This document shows, piece by piece, positions 63,354 through 64,000 of a stretch of DNA of 64,000 nucleotides. Positions within the stretch are counted from its first letter, which is position 1; each line of letters opens with the position of its first letter. This DNA is from Fictibacillus norfolkensis (GTDB lineage Bacteria; Bacillota; Bacilli; Bacillales; Fictibacillaceae). The position numbers and the translations under genes are program-made. The DNA is taken from the NCBI RefSeq assembly GCF_014836645.1, contig NZ_JACSQM010000001.1, forward strand, positions 124,001-188,000, in the 5' to 3' direction. A model generated the notes under the pieces. It worked only from the letters and a program-made list of their open reading frames with translations. It did no database searches and had not been told where the DNA came from.

Positions 63354-64000
63354 TATTGAGGCTCCTCTAGCTTATAACCTAATCCCCTTATGGTTTTAAT
63401 ATAAATCGGCTTGCGTGTATTATTCTCGATCTTCTCTCTTAGATGACTGATATGCACATCAACAATTCGTGTATCACCTACAAAATCATAGTTCCAAACT
63501 GCAGAAAGCAGCTGTTCCCTCGAAAGTACACGGCTCTTGTGTCTAGCAAGATAGACGAGCAGTTCAAATTCTTTTGGTGTAAGTTCTAATGCTTTCTCCT
63601 TAAAATATGCTTCATAGTTTTCCGGATAAATATCAACTTCACCAATTTTAAGGTGCTCTACTTCTTCTTTTTTCTTTTCTGATTCTGTATTGACTGATGT
63701 TGACCTGCGGAGAATTGCCTTTACCCTTGCAACTACTTCTCTTGGACTGAATGGTTTCGTCATGTAATCGTCCGCGCCTAACTCAAGGCCCAAAACTTTA
63801 TCAAACTCATCATCCTTAGCCGTTAACATGAGAATAGGAATATTTAATTTTCTCAGACGAAGTTCTTTGCATACTTCTATTCCATCCATTTCTGGCAGCA
63901 TAAGGTCTAATATGATTAGATTAGGTTCTTCGCTTTCCGCTTTTTTTAATCCACTCTTGCCATCCATTGCCGTAACTACTTGAAATCCTGCTTGTTCTAA
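63353..64000 (-). CDS. phoP: Phosphate response regulator PhoP (N-terminus off window)
   Basis: The frame is open to the right edge (LEQAGFQVVTAMDG at the edge), so about 25 residues and the start are missing. Receiver domain with the phospho-acceptor in NLIILDLMLPEMDGIEV and Lys in YMTKPFSPREV; OmpR-type winged helix at the C-terminus (LTPKEFELLVYLARHK, DVHISHLREKIE, IKTIRGLGYKL). Controls the Pho regulon with PhoR. Confidence 0.96.
   Translation of the reverse strand, partial: LEQAGFQVVTAMDGKSGLKKAESEEPNLIILDLMLPEMDGIEVCKELRLRKLNIPILMLTAKDDEFDKVLGLELGADDYMTKPFSPREVVARVKAILRRSTSVNTESEKKKEEVEHLKIGEVDIYPENYEAYFKEKALELTPKEFELLVYLARHKSRVLSREQLLSAVWNYDFVGDTRIVDVHISHLREKIENNTRKPIYIKTIRGLGYKLEEPQ

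Overview
The window is 64 kb of a Bacillaceae chromosome (low GC, endospore-forming Firmicute). The evidence is the gene order, which follows the Bacillus subtilis phoP-phoR-polA-mutM-ytaF-coaE-gapB-speD-nrdR-dnaB-dnaI ... thrS-infC-rpmI-rplT ... pheST ... sdhCAB ... gerE-racE-gerM-rdgB-ysnB stretch, plus the spore genes gerE, gerM, sspI, ytxC and ytaF. Nearly everything reads on the minus strand; the plus-strand genes are yslB, rnhC, sspI and the cytochrome bd pair. The genus cannot be fixed from the sequence alone.

Layout from the left edge: (1) 1-2370, the end of an AT-rich integrated element: two tightly coupled unknown genes (one running off the edge), a third small unknown gene and a tyrosine recombinase pointing away from tRNA-Arg(TCT), whose 3' end is the likely attachment site. 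(2) 2371-2772, tRNA-Arg and tRNA-Gly with a strong promoter. (3) 2791-6080, ysnB, rdgB, gerM and racE; rph, normally between gerM and rdgB, is absent. (4) 6288-11425, the glucose PTS block glcT, ptsG (with RAT antiterminator and terminator), ptsH and ptsI, sitting between racE and gerE. (5) 11554-20051, gerE (SigK-type promoter), a thioesterase, sdhCAB, yslB, lysC under a lysine riboswitch, and uvrC. (6) 20173-26332, trxA, a histidine phosphatase, etfAB, fadB, fadR and fadD, with a FadR operator and promoter in front of fadR. (7) 26782-33746, a 27-codon membrane-protein ORF behind a DUF350 gene, mutS2, polX, cvpA, zapA and rnhC. (8) 33945-38524, pheST under a T-box, and an rRNA methyltransferase. 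(9) 38624-42975, sspI, a dUTPase-like protein, a VTT membrane protein, ythAB-type cytochrome bd and a DUF1294 protein. (10) 43049-47858, rplT, rpmI, infC (AUU start, L20-type leader), a 21-bp tandem repeat, thrS under a T-box, and ytxC. (11) 47963-50787, an amino-acid ABC permease and binding protein without an ATPase, and a radical-SAM mqnC. (12) 50912-64000, dnaI, dnaB, nrdR, an unknown gene, speD, gapB (CcpN sites), coaE, ytaF, mutM, polA, phoR and the truncated phoP.

Most genes are housekeeping, so the interest lies in RNA control and non-coding structure. At least four copies, plus fragments, of a long fold-back intergenic repeat occur. Other points are a 21-bp, six-unit repeat that reads as heptapeptides, a speD leader with a possible anti-Shine-Dalgarno element, the unannotated small membrane protein, an internal start in lysC, and the integrated element at the left edge. 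No CRISPR array or insertion-sequence transposase was seen.
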